10,404 bases of DNA from Lutibacter sp. (GCA_030599055.1 JAUVOS010000079.1:1-10404); one strand, 5' to 3'; positions 1 to 7,586 are shown, numbered from the stretch's first letter. Notes: generated by a model from the letters alone, not told the origin. Translations and numbers: made by a program.

Positions 1-1114
1 CTGCAATAATTGTATTTTTCAAAAATACATTATTTAACGATTTAAAAAAATTAAGCAAAATCGAAATATAAGATGCTATGACTCCTAGCATTGCCAATAA
101 ACCAAAAACGCCAAACTGTCCTAGTACCATTGGCCAGTATTGATCAGCTATAAATTGACGATAATCCTTCATTATGCCCCATACATTATGGATCCCGTAA
201 TGTTGATATACCCAAGAATAATCCTCTCCTGAAAAAAAAGAGCTATAACTACCAAAGCCTGTACCCAACGGAAAAAAATCATAGGAAATGACAAAACTAT
301 ATTTTAACAAAACAGCTCTTGACCAACCGAGTTTGATAGCCTCATCAGAAAAATAAAACAAAATCCAATCTCGAAAAACAATAAATAAGATAAACGGGGA
401 TATAGCAATTAAAAAATAGATGTAACTAATATTTATCCTGGCTATTATATTTTTATAATATATAAAGAATAGGGCCACCAAAAAGAATCCAAAATACTTG
501 ACTCTAAGAGTTACCAATCCGACTATAAGTATTAAAACCAAAAAAGTCTTCCATTTATTTATATAATAGGGATATAATAAAATAAAAACAAAAGAAATTG
601 CAAAAGACAAACGTGAAGGGTGTGTAAAAAATAATTCTAAAGATGTCAAACCAAAACGCGATGCTTTTGGAAAAATGTTTAAAGTTATATCAGCTATAAT
701 AAAAAAAAGCAATAAAAAAAAACTCACAAGTGCCATTTTTTTTAAACTTGGGTAAAAACTGATTAATGAAATATCCTTAAAAAATATTCTCACTCCAAAA
801 TAAGCAACAAAAGCTTTAAAAAAACTAAGCGCATCTAGTGCTATAGCTTTAATAACAATTTTTTCATCTGTTAAAGCATTCGAAAGTAAGCCAATTAATA
901 AAACAAAAAATAACAAACCAATTATGGTATATTCAGTTCTTAATAATTTGATTTTTCTCACAAAAAAAATGAGACCTATGAAAATTACTGCGACTAACTC
1001 ATCTAAAAATGATAAATAATTTACAAGAAAATCATACAGAAAAACTAAAGTAAAAAAGAGTAGTAATAATGTCTTCTTAAGAATAAACTTGTATGTAGCT
1101 TTATTTATTATCAA
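1..1114 (-). CDS. Wzy/O-antigen ligase-like polysaccharide polymerase, 3'-truncated by window edge
   Basis: An open frame of 371 codons runs off the left edge without a stop. The product is very hydrophobic, with about nine or ten predicted membrane helices. After a run of helices come an Arg at about residue 266, the motif GTGFGSY (284-290), and a polar loop with HNVWG (309-313) and DQYWPMVLGQFGVFG (324-338) leading into another helix. This arrangement of Arg, G-x-G-x-G, a His/Asp loop and a following 'GxxG' helix is typical of Wzy polymerases and O-antigen ligases, inner-membrane proteins that act on undecaprenyl-linked glycans. The start is inferred: an in-frame TAG directly precedes a TTG codon at 1114-1112, and the first in-frame ATG is more than 120 codons further in, so TTG is the likely start. 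The gene lies 128 bp after a Wzz-like gene on the same strand, the usual partner of a polymerase. Polymerase versus ligase cannot be decided from this fragment. Confidence 0.8.
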   Translation of the reverse strand, partial: MIINKATYKFILKKTLLLLFFTLVFLYDFLVNYLSFLDELVAVIFIGLIFFVRKIKLLRTEYTIIGLLFFVLLIGLLSNALTDEKIVIKAIALDALSFFKAFVAYFGVRIFFKDISLISFYPSLKKMALVSFFLLLFFIIADITLNIFPKASRFGLTSLELFFTHPSRLSFAISFVFILLYPYYINKWKTFLVLILIVGLVTLRVKYFGFFLVALFFIYYKNIIARINISYIYFLIAISPFILFIVFRDWILFYFSDEAIKLGWSRAVLLKYSFVISYDFFPLGTGFGSYSSFFSGEDYSWVYQHYGIHNVWGIMKDYRQFIADQYWPMVLGQFGVFGLLAMLGVIASYISILLNFFKSLNNVFLKNTIIA

Positions 1115-1242
1115 CTATCTTTTTGAGTTTTAAAATCAAAACATAAATTTACAAATCACTATCACCGTTATTTATATCTTTTGTAATTGTGTAATAAGTA
1201 TCTTTGGGTAATAGATTATAATGATCGTATTAATTAATGAAT

Positions 1243-2304
1243 TTACGTTTTAGAACCCATATTCTCTTTGTATCTATTTAAATACTTATTAAATTGTATT
1301 CCCAATAGAACTAGAAAAGCCAAAACAAAAGCAAACACCCCATATCGCATCCATTTTTTACCTATAAAGCCTTTTTTGACATTTCCAATATTAAATTCAG
1401 ATTGTATTTTAAGGATGTCCTTATTTTCAACATCTAATCTATTAAGCTCTCTCAACTTTAACATTAACGTATCTGAAATATGATATAAATCCTTGTCAGG
1501 ATTTCCTTTATAAGCCTTATTGGTTGTGTTAAAACTAACCCCGGAATTCTTATCTGCTTTTTGTTTTAACTCTAGATAGGCTGTTTCTTTATATCTTTTT
1601 CTTAATGTGTCTATTTGAGATAAATTATTAATTATGTTTTCTTTTTCAAAGGCCAATTCTTCCGCTTTTTTTTCTTTTAAGTCTTTATAATATTCATTCT
1701 CAATTAAAGGTTTAATACCATTATTCAACTTAACAAATACTCTAGGTTTAAAACCTTCGACAATTATCTTGTGAAATCTCAAATCGGTATCTACCATTCT
1801 TTTTGAAAAATCCTCAAATTCAAATTCATGCGTATAGATTGAGTCCGTATTTTGAATATAAGCATCATAGGCTAAATAGAAGTTTTTTTCAGAATCAATT
1901 GGTTGTGCCTCAAAACCTAAAATACTTGCAGCTTCAGTAGAAGAAATATCAAATATTTTTCCCATCATTATTGAATCTTCAAATGAGATTAAAGTATTTA
2001 AATAATCTACTTGACTATATAATCTGATACCATTTTCGTAAGCAGTTTCAACCGACATCTCTGAAGTATAAACAGGATCTTTATTAAGACTAAGCAAAAA
2101 ACCTAAAATAGCGCCAAATAGCGTTGCTACTCCTAATATCAAAATATTTTTACGTAGAAATAATAAGAGGATTATAAAATAGTGATAAAGTGACTTAAAT
2201 ACATCTCCAATAAAATTAAATAAACTACTAAACATCTTACCAATTTGACTAAACAAATTGCCAAGGTCTATCTCTTCTTGTGGTATATCGGGTTGGGTTG
2301 CCAT
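1243..2304 (-). CDS. Wzz-like polysaccharide chain-length regulator (PCP family)
   Basis: The 353-residue protein has a polar N-terminus, an amphipathic/hydrophobic stretch at about 25-50, a membrane helix at about 52-73, a long charged and partly coiled-coil periplasmic region (about 75-315, strongest around 205-250 and 280-300), a second helix at about 319-338 and a short basic tail. Two terminal membrane helices bracketing a helical periplasmic domain is the layout of Wzz/PCP co-polymerases, which set the length of glycans made by a Wzy polymerase. The next gene downstream is polymerase-like, which supports this. The Pro/Gly-rich motif usual just before the second helix of proteobacterial Wzz is not obvious, and no cytoplasmic kinase domain is present, so it is not a full Wzc. 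The ATG lies 13 bp after the stop of the upstream gene, suggesting co-transcription. There is no Shine-Dalgarno sequence, as is normal in Bacteroidota. Confidence 0.75.
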   Translation of the reverse strand: MATQPDIPQEEIDLGNLFSQIGKMFSSLFNFIGDVFKSLYHYFIILLLFLRKNILILGVATLFGAILGFLLSLNKDPVYTSEMSVETAYENGIRLYSQVDYLNTLISFEDSIMMGKIFDISSTEAASILGFEAQPIDSEKNFYLAYDAYIQNTDSIYTHEFEFEDFSKRMVDTDLRFHKIIVEGFKPRVFVKLNNGIKPLIENEYYKDLKEKKAEELAFEKENIINNLSQIDTLRKRYKETAYLELKQKADKNSGVSFNTTNKAYKGNPDKDLYHISDTLMLKLRELNRLDVENKDILKIQSEFNIGNVKKGFIGKKWMRYGVFAFVLAFLVLLGIQFNKYLNRYKENMGSKT

Positions 2305-2317
2305 ATTATTGTTTTAT

Positions 2318-4006
2318 TTATTGTGTAAATATTTGTTCTAAAATCTTTTTTGTAATGGTGTATGTCGGTTTGACTCCGGTTGTTCCTAAACCTCCGGAAG
2401 CTAAGGTGCTTCCTGTTTTTAGCGGATTATCAGAGGCGTAATACGCATAACGTACTTTGACAGCTCTTGAAATATTACCTCTAATCTTTGAGGCTGATTG
2501 TATTGCTTTTTGATAATGAGCTCCTTCCATTTCTAAACCGATAACGCGCCAAGTAGAATCGTGGAAAAATTGTAAAATATCTTTGTTTTGTAGAGAAGTT
2601 CCTAATACGGAAACCATAGTTCCTTTTATTACGGGAATATCAGAATCTACAAAATCTCTTTTTCGCAATTGATTTTTAAAGGGATAATTATCTGCCGTTC
2701 CTTCAAAAATATGGGCTGTTGGAATCATTATATCACCTTTATCTCCGGCTAATATTCCGGCTTTTCCCATAATGGAAACCGATTCTACAGGCATTAAAAT
2801 TCTGGAACCGTTTTGGTGATAATAGGGTTTTAACAGCTCGTCCATGGTTTCATAGGCCTGCTCTCCAAAAGCGTAATCCATTACAATTAAAACCGGTTTT
2901 TGTGGTTGACTTTCATCAAAATTCCAGCCTTTTAAATCAATCTTATTTGTGTCAATTATTTGGACATTAATATTAGTCCCCGAGGTATCTTTTATATAGT
3001 ATAATCCGTTTTTAGCGGCATGTTCTTTTACCAATTTACGTAAATCCTCATTAGAGTCATCACTTAAGAGATTATACAGACTAAATGGTTCTTTCGATTT
3101 AGCTTGTTTGGGAAGGGCAGATTCAGCATATAATGTATTCATCACCGAATGCATATTCGCACTTACAATATGAATGGGACACTCAAGCAAATTTTTCTCT
3201 TGTAAAACTTCCTTGATGTTTGTCGCCCAAATATCACCATAAATATGATGTCCGATACTATCTCGTAAATCCGGTGAAAACTTAATGGTTCGTTTTTGCC
3301 CATCATCTGCTATTTCATCAATTGCCAATTTTCCCAACCAATAGATTATTTGTGCAAATCGATCGGGATTGTCCTTTTCTGCTAATTCTTTATGCGCTTC
3401 TTTTACTTCAATATACGACCTTCCTAAAATACTACTCAGATGTACCAATAAAACTTCGCGCTCTTGAACAGTGAGTTTTTTATGATGTAAAACAATCTCT
3501 TCTAACAAATGCCACTCGTGCATCATCTTCTTGTCTCTTTGCAAAGAAACACGTTTACGAATAGTATGCGATTCAATATATAAAAACGTAAGATGCGTAA
3601 GAATATCATAAATTTCTGAACGACCTCGCGTTACTTCAATACTCATTTGATGTGGGTCGATTCGATAACAACTACGACGTCTTTTTTTGGGAATTATAAC
3701 TTTAAAACTGCTTTCTCTATACCCTTCATCTGCGGTAAGATTAATATAAGTACATTCTTCTATTCCCACCGGTAAACGATCTAACACATATACTAAGCCT
3801 TTTAGTTCAACTTGATCTCCACCGATACTTCCATATATTTCGGGCCGAAGTAAAAGCAACGAATTACGTAATGTTTCTCCTGAGGCACCCATAGGCTTAT
3901 AATAACCACGACTAAAAAGGTGGCGCATGGCGATATACAATCGCTCAATAGAATTTGAGGATTCTTGTGAACGTGTTCGTTTTTTTAAAGGAGATTTAGT
4001 ACTCAT
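2318..4006 (-). CDS. DUF6909-type protein with nucleoside-phosphorylase-like C-terminal region
   Basis: A 562-residue soluble protein without signal peptide or membrane helices. I recognise it as a conserved Bacteroidota protein of unknown function, from memory the DUF6909 family; the family name needs a domain search. The N-terminal half (about 18-260) is mostly helical and basic, with an RRRS cluster near 109-112. The C-terminal half resembles nucleoside phosphorylases and nucleosidases: a strand then VMDYAFGEQA (375-384), MGKAGILAGDKGDIMIP (413-429) similar to the family's G-x-A/C-G-G-L...GD-x-x-x-P region, GLEMEGAHY (490-498) similar to the catalytic-site (V/D)MEGA motif, and YYASDNPL (522-529) similar to the SD motif that supplies the catalytic Asp. 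By analogy with MTA/SAH nucleosidase, E494 and D526 would be the functional residues. It may hydrolyse or bind a nucleoside or nucleotide, but the substrate is unknown. The start is the second ATG; an ATG 7 bp upstream opens only five codons. A strong -7 box lies upstream, and the Wzz-like gene follows 13 bp downstream. Confidence 0.75.
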   Translation of the reverse strand: MSTKSPLKKRTRSQESSNSIERLYIAMRHLFSRGYYKPMGASGETLRNSLLLLRPEIYGSIGGDQVELKGLVYVLDRLPVGIEECTYINLTADEGYRESSFKVIIPKKRRRSCYRIDPHQMSIEVTRGRSEIYDILTHLTFLYIESHTIRKRVSLQRDKKMMHEWHLLEEIVLHHKKLTVQEREVLLVHLSSILGRSYIEVKEAHKELAEKDNPDRFAQIIYWLGKLAIDEIADDGQKRTIKFSPDLRDSIGHHIYGDIWATNIKEVLQEKNLLECPIHIVSANMHSVMNTLYAESALPKQAKSKEPFSLYNLLSDDSNEDLRKLVKEHAAKNGLYYIKDTSGTNINVQIIDTNKIDLKGWNFDESQPQKPVLIVMDYAFGEQAYETMDELLKPYYHQNGSRILMPVESVSIMGKAGILAGDKGDIMIPTAHIFEGTADNYPFKNQLRKRDFVDSDIPVIKGTMVSVLGTSLQNKDILQFFHDSTWRVIGLEMEGAHYQKAIQSASKIRGNISRAVKVRYAYYASDNPLKTGSTLASGGLGTTGVKPTYTITKKILEQIFTQ

Positions 4007-4026
4007 TTCTCATTTTTAAAGTGGTG

Positions 4027-4034
4027 CAAAGGTA
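4027..4034 (-). promoter_or_regulatory. Bacteroidota -7 promoter element for the 4006-2318 gene
   Basis: On the minus strand the sequence reads TACCTTTG, a full match to TAnnTTTG. It ends 20 bp before the ATG, which would give a leader of about 15 nt. No TTG is seen at the usual -33 distance, so only the -7 half is supported. It implies that the DUF6909-type/Wzz-like pair can be transcribed independently of the peptidase gene upstream. Confidence 0.6.
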
Positions 4035-4127
4035 CGTTATTTTCTTTTGTTTCAGTATTTTTTATTGCTTCTGTTGCTTCTATGGATTTTCTATAGCAAC
4101 TATAGATAAAACAGCAAAAATAGTATC

Positions 4128-5762
4128 TTATTTCAAAATCTTATTATACTTCTTTTCATCATTTAACAATTCAGTAGCTTGAACAATGGTAGGATCAAAA
4201 GCTAGTTTTTGCTGATAAACTCCTTCCCTAAAATAATAACGTTTTACAATTTCTTCGGTTAGACGTTCTATTATCTCGATTTTGTTTTTATCTAATTGCT
4301 GTATCTTATTGTTTATTAATTCCCTTTCAAAATTTTGGTAGGCTTTTTTTATCGAATTATCAAATCCGTCGTTGGTTATCTTTTCCAAGCCTTTGGCAAA
4401 CTTTTTTTCCGAAGTCGTTTCGAAACCCTTATTATGATTTTTTAAATAATCTTTTAAAGACTCAAAAAGAGCCGTATCAATTGTAAATTCAGCAGCGGGT
4501 ACAATTGTTTGATTTGCATAGTAATAATCTGTAATGAAATTAAAAAAAGCATCCGATTCGAAAAGATTTTTGGTCATTTCTAGGGTTTCAGGTTTTTCAA
4601 TTTCTACGTCGGGTAATACGCCTCCTCCATCATAAACTTTTCGACCATTTTCCGTTTTAAACATATTGATTTTACCATCAGAAAACTTTGGCACTTCTCC
4701 TTCTTCATCTTTATTGGTATAATCTAATTCTTGAATACAGCGACCGCTAGGTGTATAATACTTAGAAATGGTTAATTTCATTTGTGTTCCGTAAGTCAGT
4801 TTTCGGTAATGCTGTACTAGGCCTTTGCCAAAAGAACGTTCGCCCATTATAACAGCTCGGTCATAATCTTGCAAAGAACCCGAAACGATTTCTGAAGCAG
4901 AAGCTGACCTTCCGTTGACTAATACAACAATGGGGATTTCTAAATCGAGAGGTTCTCTTCGTGTTTTAAAAGTATTACTCCATTTTTTTACTTTTGATTT
5001 AGTCGTAACAACCACTTTGTTTTTAGGAATAAACATATTGGTAATAGAAACCGCCTGGTTAAGCAATCCGCCGGGATTTCCTCGTACATCTAAAATCAAT
5101 TTTTTCATTCCCTTTTCCTTTAACTTTCCAATGGCTTTTTTAACCTCTTTACTCGCTTTTTTGTTGAATTTTACAAAAGAAATATAGCCCACTTCATCAT
5201 CGACCATGCTGTAAAATGGCACTGGATTCATTTCAATTTTTGAACGTTTTACTGTAAAACTCTTGTTTTTTCCTTGACGTAGTATTTTTAATTCTACACT
5301 AGTGTCTGGTGTACCCCTTAACAAACGTTCTACACTTTCTCCTTCAAAATCTTTAATTAAAACGTCATCAATCTGCAAAATTTCATCACCTGCTTTGACA
5401 CCTGCCTTTGTAGCCGGAGCATCTTTATAAGGCTCTAAGATATACAATCGTTTGTCTTTAAAACGTGTATATGCACCAATTCCTCCGTATTCGCCTGAAC
5501 GTTTTATCTGCACATCTTCCATGCCTTGTTCATCATAGAAATTAGTGTATGGATCTAAACTCTTTAACATACTTTTCATGGCAATTTCGTTGAGTTCAGC
5601 GGGGTTAATCTCGTCGATATAATACATGTCAAGTTCCTTAAACAAGGTCGTATAAATCTCTAATTGTTTGGCTATTTCAAAAAAATCAGACTTAAAGGCT
5701 ATAGAGCCGATGATGAAAATACTCAAAAGAGCAATTCCTATTTGTTTCTTAATTTTGCTCAT
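4128..5762 (-). CDS. ctpA: S41-family C-terminal processing peptidase with PDZ domain
   Basis: The 544-residue protein has an N-terminal hydrophobic signal anchor (about 8-23), an N-terminal helical part with DPYTNFYDEQ (70-79), a PDZ domain (about 88-175, with GGIGAYT and DAPATKAGVKAGDEIL) and the S41 protease core. The core shows LDVRGNPGGLL (224-234), LVNGRSASASEIVSGSLQDY (281-300) and GERSFGKGLVQ (307-317). Spacing to E. coli Prc places the catalytic dyad at Ser288 and Lys313, with Gln317 as the third conserved residue, so the enzyme looks active. It cleaves near protein C-termini in the periplasm. A C-terminal extension of about 145 residues after the core is charged and helical, as in other Bacteroidota members. 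The gene starts 7 bp after the stop of the DUF4349 lipoprotein gene, so the two are almost surely one transcript. Family assignment is firm; the ctpA symbol is by family only. Confidence 0.93.
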   Translation of the reverse strand: MSKIKKQIGIALLSIFIIGSIAFKSDFFEIAKQLEIYTTLFKELDMYYIDEINPAELNEIAMKSMLKSLDPYTNFYDEQGMEDVQIKRSGEYGGIGAYTRFKDKRLYILEPYKDAPATKAGVKAGDEILQIDDVLIKDFEGESVERLLRGTPDTSVELKILRQGKNKSFTVKRSKIEMNPVPFYSMVDDEVGYISFVKFNKKASKEVKKAIGKLKEKGMKKLILDVRGNPGGLLNQAVSITNMFIPKNKVVVTTKSKVKKWSNTFKTRREPLDLEIPIVVLVNGRSASASEIVSGSLQDYDRAVIMGERSFGKGLVQHYRKLTYGTQMKLTISKYYTPSGRCIQELDYTNKDEEGEVPKFSDGKINMFKTENGRKVYDGGGVLPDVEIEKPETLEMTKNLFESDAFFNFITDYYYANQTIVPAAEFTIDTALFESLKDYLKNHNKGFETTSEKKFAKGLEKITNDGFDNSIKKAYQNFERELINNKIQQLDKNKIEIIERLTEEIVKRYYFREGVYQQKLAFDPTIVQATELLNDEKKYNKILK

Positions 5763-5769
5763 TCTGTTT

Positions 5770-6600
5770 TTATTTGGATATGCGTTTTCTGATTCTATTC
5801 CTAATAAATAAACCTACCAATACTCCTATTAAAAGGAAAGGCCATACGTAAACCAGCCCTATGAAAAAATTACCAATACCTTCAAAACCTCCTTTTACAG
5901 CGCGCCATAATCTACTTCCATAGGTTTTTGATGGAGATTTTGGAGCTTCAGTCATTTCGTAAAAATCAAGATGAATAGTACTCATTGACACTTTGTTTTG
6001 TAAGTATTTTAGGCGTCCTTGCTTGGCTTCAATCTCTTCTCTGATTTGCGCTATTTGCCGTTCAATCTCAAGCATATCTTTTACAGTATTAGCTTTTGCT
6101 AATAATTGTAAATATCGTTCTTCTAATTTACGTTTGGCTTTTAAACGCGCCTCAATATCAACAAATTCTTCGGTTACATCTTTTAAAATAACCTCTTTAC
6201 GATCTAGTGATTTTACAGAATTATAAATACTATCAACAAGTGGCTGGAAACTATTAGAAGGAATCCGAATTAACAAACTTCTGTGAATACGGTCGTAGTC
6301 CTTATTGGTTCTGTCATTTTGAATGAATCCTTTATGAGCTTTTACCCAAGAATTTATTTTTTTATAGGATTCATCTACCGATGCTGCTTCAAAAGTGAAA
6401 AAGCCTGTTTTAATAATTTTTTGTTCTTGAAAAGGCTCTTCAGCATTACTTGTAGATTTTTCTTTTGTCGTTTCAAAAACCATCTCTTCCATATCATAAT
6501 CAGGCGAGGCCTCTCCTGTTTTAGATAATTTGTAATCACTGCCTCCATTACAACTCAAAAGGATAACTAATAAACTCAGTAAGAATAGTGTGTTTTTCAT
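5770..6600 (-). CDS. DUF4349-domain lipoprotein with coiled coil and C-terminal membrane helix
   Basis: The 276-residue protein begins with a lipoprotein signal peptide ending in the lipobox LLSC, making Cys17 the lipidated residue. A disordered, acidic linker (about 20-60) follows, then a DUF4349-like domain: 'IIKTGFFTFEAASVDES' at 62-78, 'LLIRIPSNSFQPLVDSI' at 109-125, then EEFVDIEARL (144-153). A long coiled coil covers about 145-205, and a closing strand 'SMSTIHLDFYE' follows. Near the end, about 243-266 form a membrane helix followed by a basic tail (RNRIRKRISK). DUF4349 proteins are envelope proteins of unknown function. The gene sits 19 bp after rnpA and 7 bp before the processing peptidase, so it is probably co-expressed with the latter. 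A role as partner or substrate of the peptidase is possible but rests on position only. Confidence 0.87.
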   Translation of the reverse strand: MKNTLFLLSLLVILLSCNGGSDYKLSKTGEASPDYDMEEMVFETTKEKSTSNAEEPFQEQKIIKTGFFTFEAASVDESYKKINSWVKAHKGFIQNDRTNKDYDRIHRSLLIRIPSNSFQPLVDSIYNSVKSLDRKEVILKDVTEEFVDIEARLKAKRKLEERYLQLLAKANTVKDMLEIERQIAQIREEIEAKQGRLKYLQNKVSMSTIHLDFYEMTEAPKSPSKTYGSRLWRAVKGGFEGIGNFFIGLVYVWPFLLIGVLVGLFIRNRIRKRISK

Positions 6601-6619
6601 CTGTGTTTGTTTGATTTTT

Positions 6620-7006
6620 TTATTGAAAACTACTTTGTTTGATTTTTTTCAAAAGTTTTAATATCTGTTTTTCGACATCATTATAAGGCACTATAATGTC
6701 TGTCATATATATAAACATAAAAACATGCTTTTTCGTATAACTAATCTCTTTAAGATTTGGAAGTAAATGTTTGTGCAAACGAAAGGCCTCACGCATTAAA
6801 CGTTTAACTTTATTTCTATCAACAGCTCTTTTAAAATGTCTTTTTGGAACTGAAAAACCAGTCTGTATCAAATAATCAGAATCATGTTCTGTTTGTAAAT
6901 ACACCAACTGAATGGGAAATGATTTAAATCTTTTTCCTTCAACAAATAGTCGCTCAATAAGCTTTCGACTTTTAAGTCTTTCTCCTTTTTTAAATGTATG
7001 TTTCAT
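6620..7006 (-). CDS. rnpA: Ribonuclease P protein component
   Basis: A basic 128-residue protein of normal family length. It opens with the family's FKKGERLKSRKLIERLF (5-21), then FSVPKRHFKRAVDRNKVKRL (51-70) followed by MREAFR, which contains the RNR signature (AVxRNxxKRxxRE, residues 61-73) that contacts the RNase P RNA. It binds the catalytic RNA and helps it cleave 5' leaders from pre-tRNA. The rpmH gene that precedes rnpA in many bacteria is absent; the 284 bp upstream hold no L34 reading frame, which fits Bacteroidota gene order. The DUF4349 gene starts 19 bp downstream. The ATG at 7006-7004 matches the expected N-terminus. I see no good -7 box directly upstream. Confidence 0.96.
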   Translation of the reverse strand: MKHTFKKGERLKSRKLIERLFVEGKRFKSFPIQLVYLQTEHDSDYLIQTGFSVPKRHFKRAVDRNKVKRLMREAFRLHKHLLPNLKEISYTKKHVFMFIYMTDIIVPYNDVEKQILKLLKKIKQSSFQ

Positions 7007-7083
7007 TTATTTTTAAGGAATTACAATCACAAATGGCTCTAGTTTAGAATAGGAATGATTTCAAACTCTAAGACTTTTGAAGT

Positions 7084-7168
7084 TTAACCGCAAGGTGCGC
7101 TAGGTTTTACGCAAAGTACGCAATGCTTAGCGACCTTTGCGTATATCTTTTGCGTTCATTGCGGTTAG
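7084..7168. repeat. Palindromic intergenic element built on GCAAAG/CTTTGC motifs
   Basis: The ends are a perfect 9-bp inverted repeat, TAACCGCAA (7085-7093) and TTGCGGTTA (7159-7167). Inside lies a second perfect 9-bp pair, TACGCAAAG (7108-7116) and CTTTGCGTA (7135-7143), around an 18-nt centre. Copies of CGCAA recur at 7089, 7110 and 7119 on one arm and TTGCG at 7137, 7150 and 7159 on the other. The element lies in the 284-bp gap between the TM2 gene and rnpA and has higher G+C than the flanks. From memory, similar GCAAAG-rich palindromes are scattered through Flavobacterium genomes as REP-like elements. The rest of the gap (7007-7083 and 7169-7290) shows nothing recognisable. Confidence 0.75.
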
Positions 7169-7290
7169 AAAATGATTTATAATCAATCTATTATATTTTA
7201 TATTCTCTTAAAGTATCTACGCTACTATAAATTAGAGCCTTATTAGATATTACAAGTTCCCTCTATTTAGCTTTCTTTTCAAGCAACTAT

Positions 7291-7560
7291 TTAGAACCAA
7301 CCTTTTCTACCTACTTGATAGGTTTGTATAAACTCTTCATCTGTTTTAGTAAGATAGACAATTCCTTCAATCAAACCAATTATGCTTCCTAAACCGCATG
7401 TAAAAATTGTAATAATAATTTGAATAATTCCTTCTTTTGTATAGCCTAAAATAAATTTATGAATACCAAAACCACCGAGGAGAATTCCTAAGATTCCTGC
7501 TACCAATTTTTTATTTTCTTGAGGCACATTTGTGTTACCGTTTTCATTAATTACGTCCAT
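7291..7560 (-). CDS. TM2-domain membrane protein
   Basis: An 89-residue protein with a short polar N-terminus and two membrane segments (about 18-37 and 44-70) joined by the TM2 signature loop, GGFGIHKFILGYTKEGIIQ (29-47). It ends with LIEGIVYLTKTDEEF, the equivalent of the family's 'DGIxLLT' end, here with Glu in place of Asp. TM2 proteins are small inner-membrane proteins of unsettled function. The length is normal for a stand-alone TM2 protein. It is divergent from the TrmH-family gene and preceded by a -7 box at 7594-7587. Downstream is the 284-bp spacer before rnpA, so it is probably its own transcription unit. Confidence 0.88.
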   Translation of the reverse strand: MDVINENGNTNVPQENKKLVAGILGILLGGFGIHKFILGYTKEGIIQIIITIFTCGLGSIIGLIEGIVYLTKTDEEFIQTYQVGRKGWF

Positions 7561-7586
7561 TGTTTTTTTATTTTATAGTTATCAAG

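Noticed and set aside
1268..1483. Plus-strand 71-codon frame inside the Wzz-like gene
   Set aside because: It is the antisense of a well-supported membrane-protein gene, has no family features and no promoter box.
4080..4112. Two CTATAG palindromes (4093-4098 and 4102-4107) that could pair as a terminator for the peptidase gene
   Set aside because: CTATAG is self-complementary, the stem is only 6 AT-rich pairs, and no T-tract follows on the minus strand, so a terminator call is not supported.
4915..5187. Plus-strand 90-codon frame
   Set aside because: It lies wholly antisense to the S41 core region, whose motifs are unmistakable on the other strand; its hydrophobic character reflects the complement of charged codons.
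5993..6528. Two plus-strand frames (77 and 81 codons) with Cys- and Phe-rich products
   Set aside because: Both are antisense to the DUF4349 gene, and their composition is a by-product of the Lys/Glu-rich coiled coil on the other strand.
7007..7083. Search for an rpmH (ribosomal protein L34) gene upstream of rnpA
   Set aside because: No short, Lys/Arg-rich frame is present on the minus strand between rnpA and the TM2 gene; absence is normal in Bacteroidota.
7084..7168. The palindromic element considered as a CRISPR repeat or small RNA
   Set aside because: There is one copy only, no spacers, and no promoter or T-tract pattern pointing to a discrete RNA gene.
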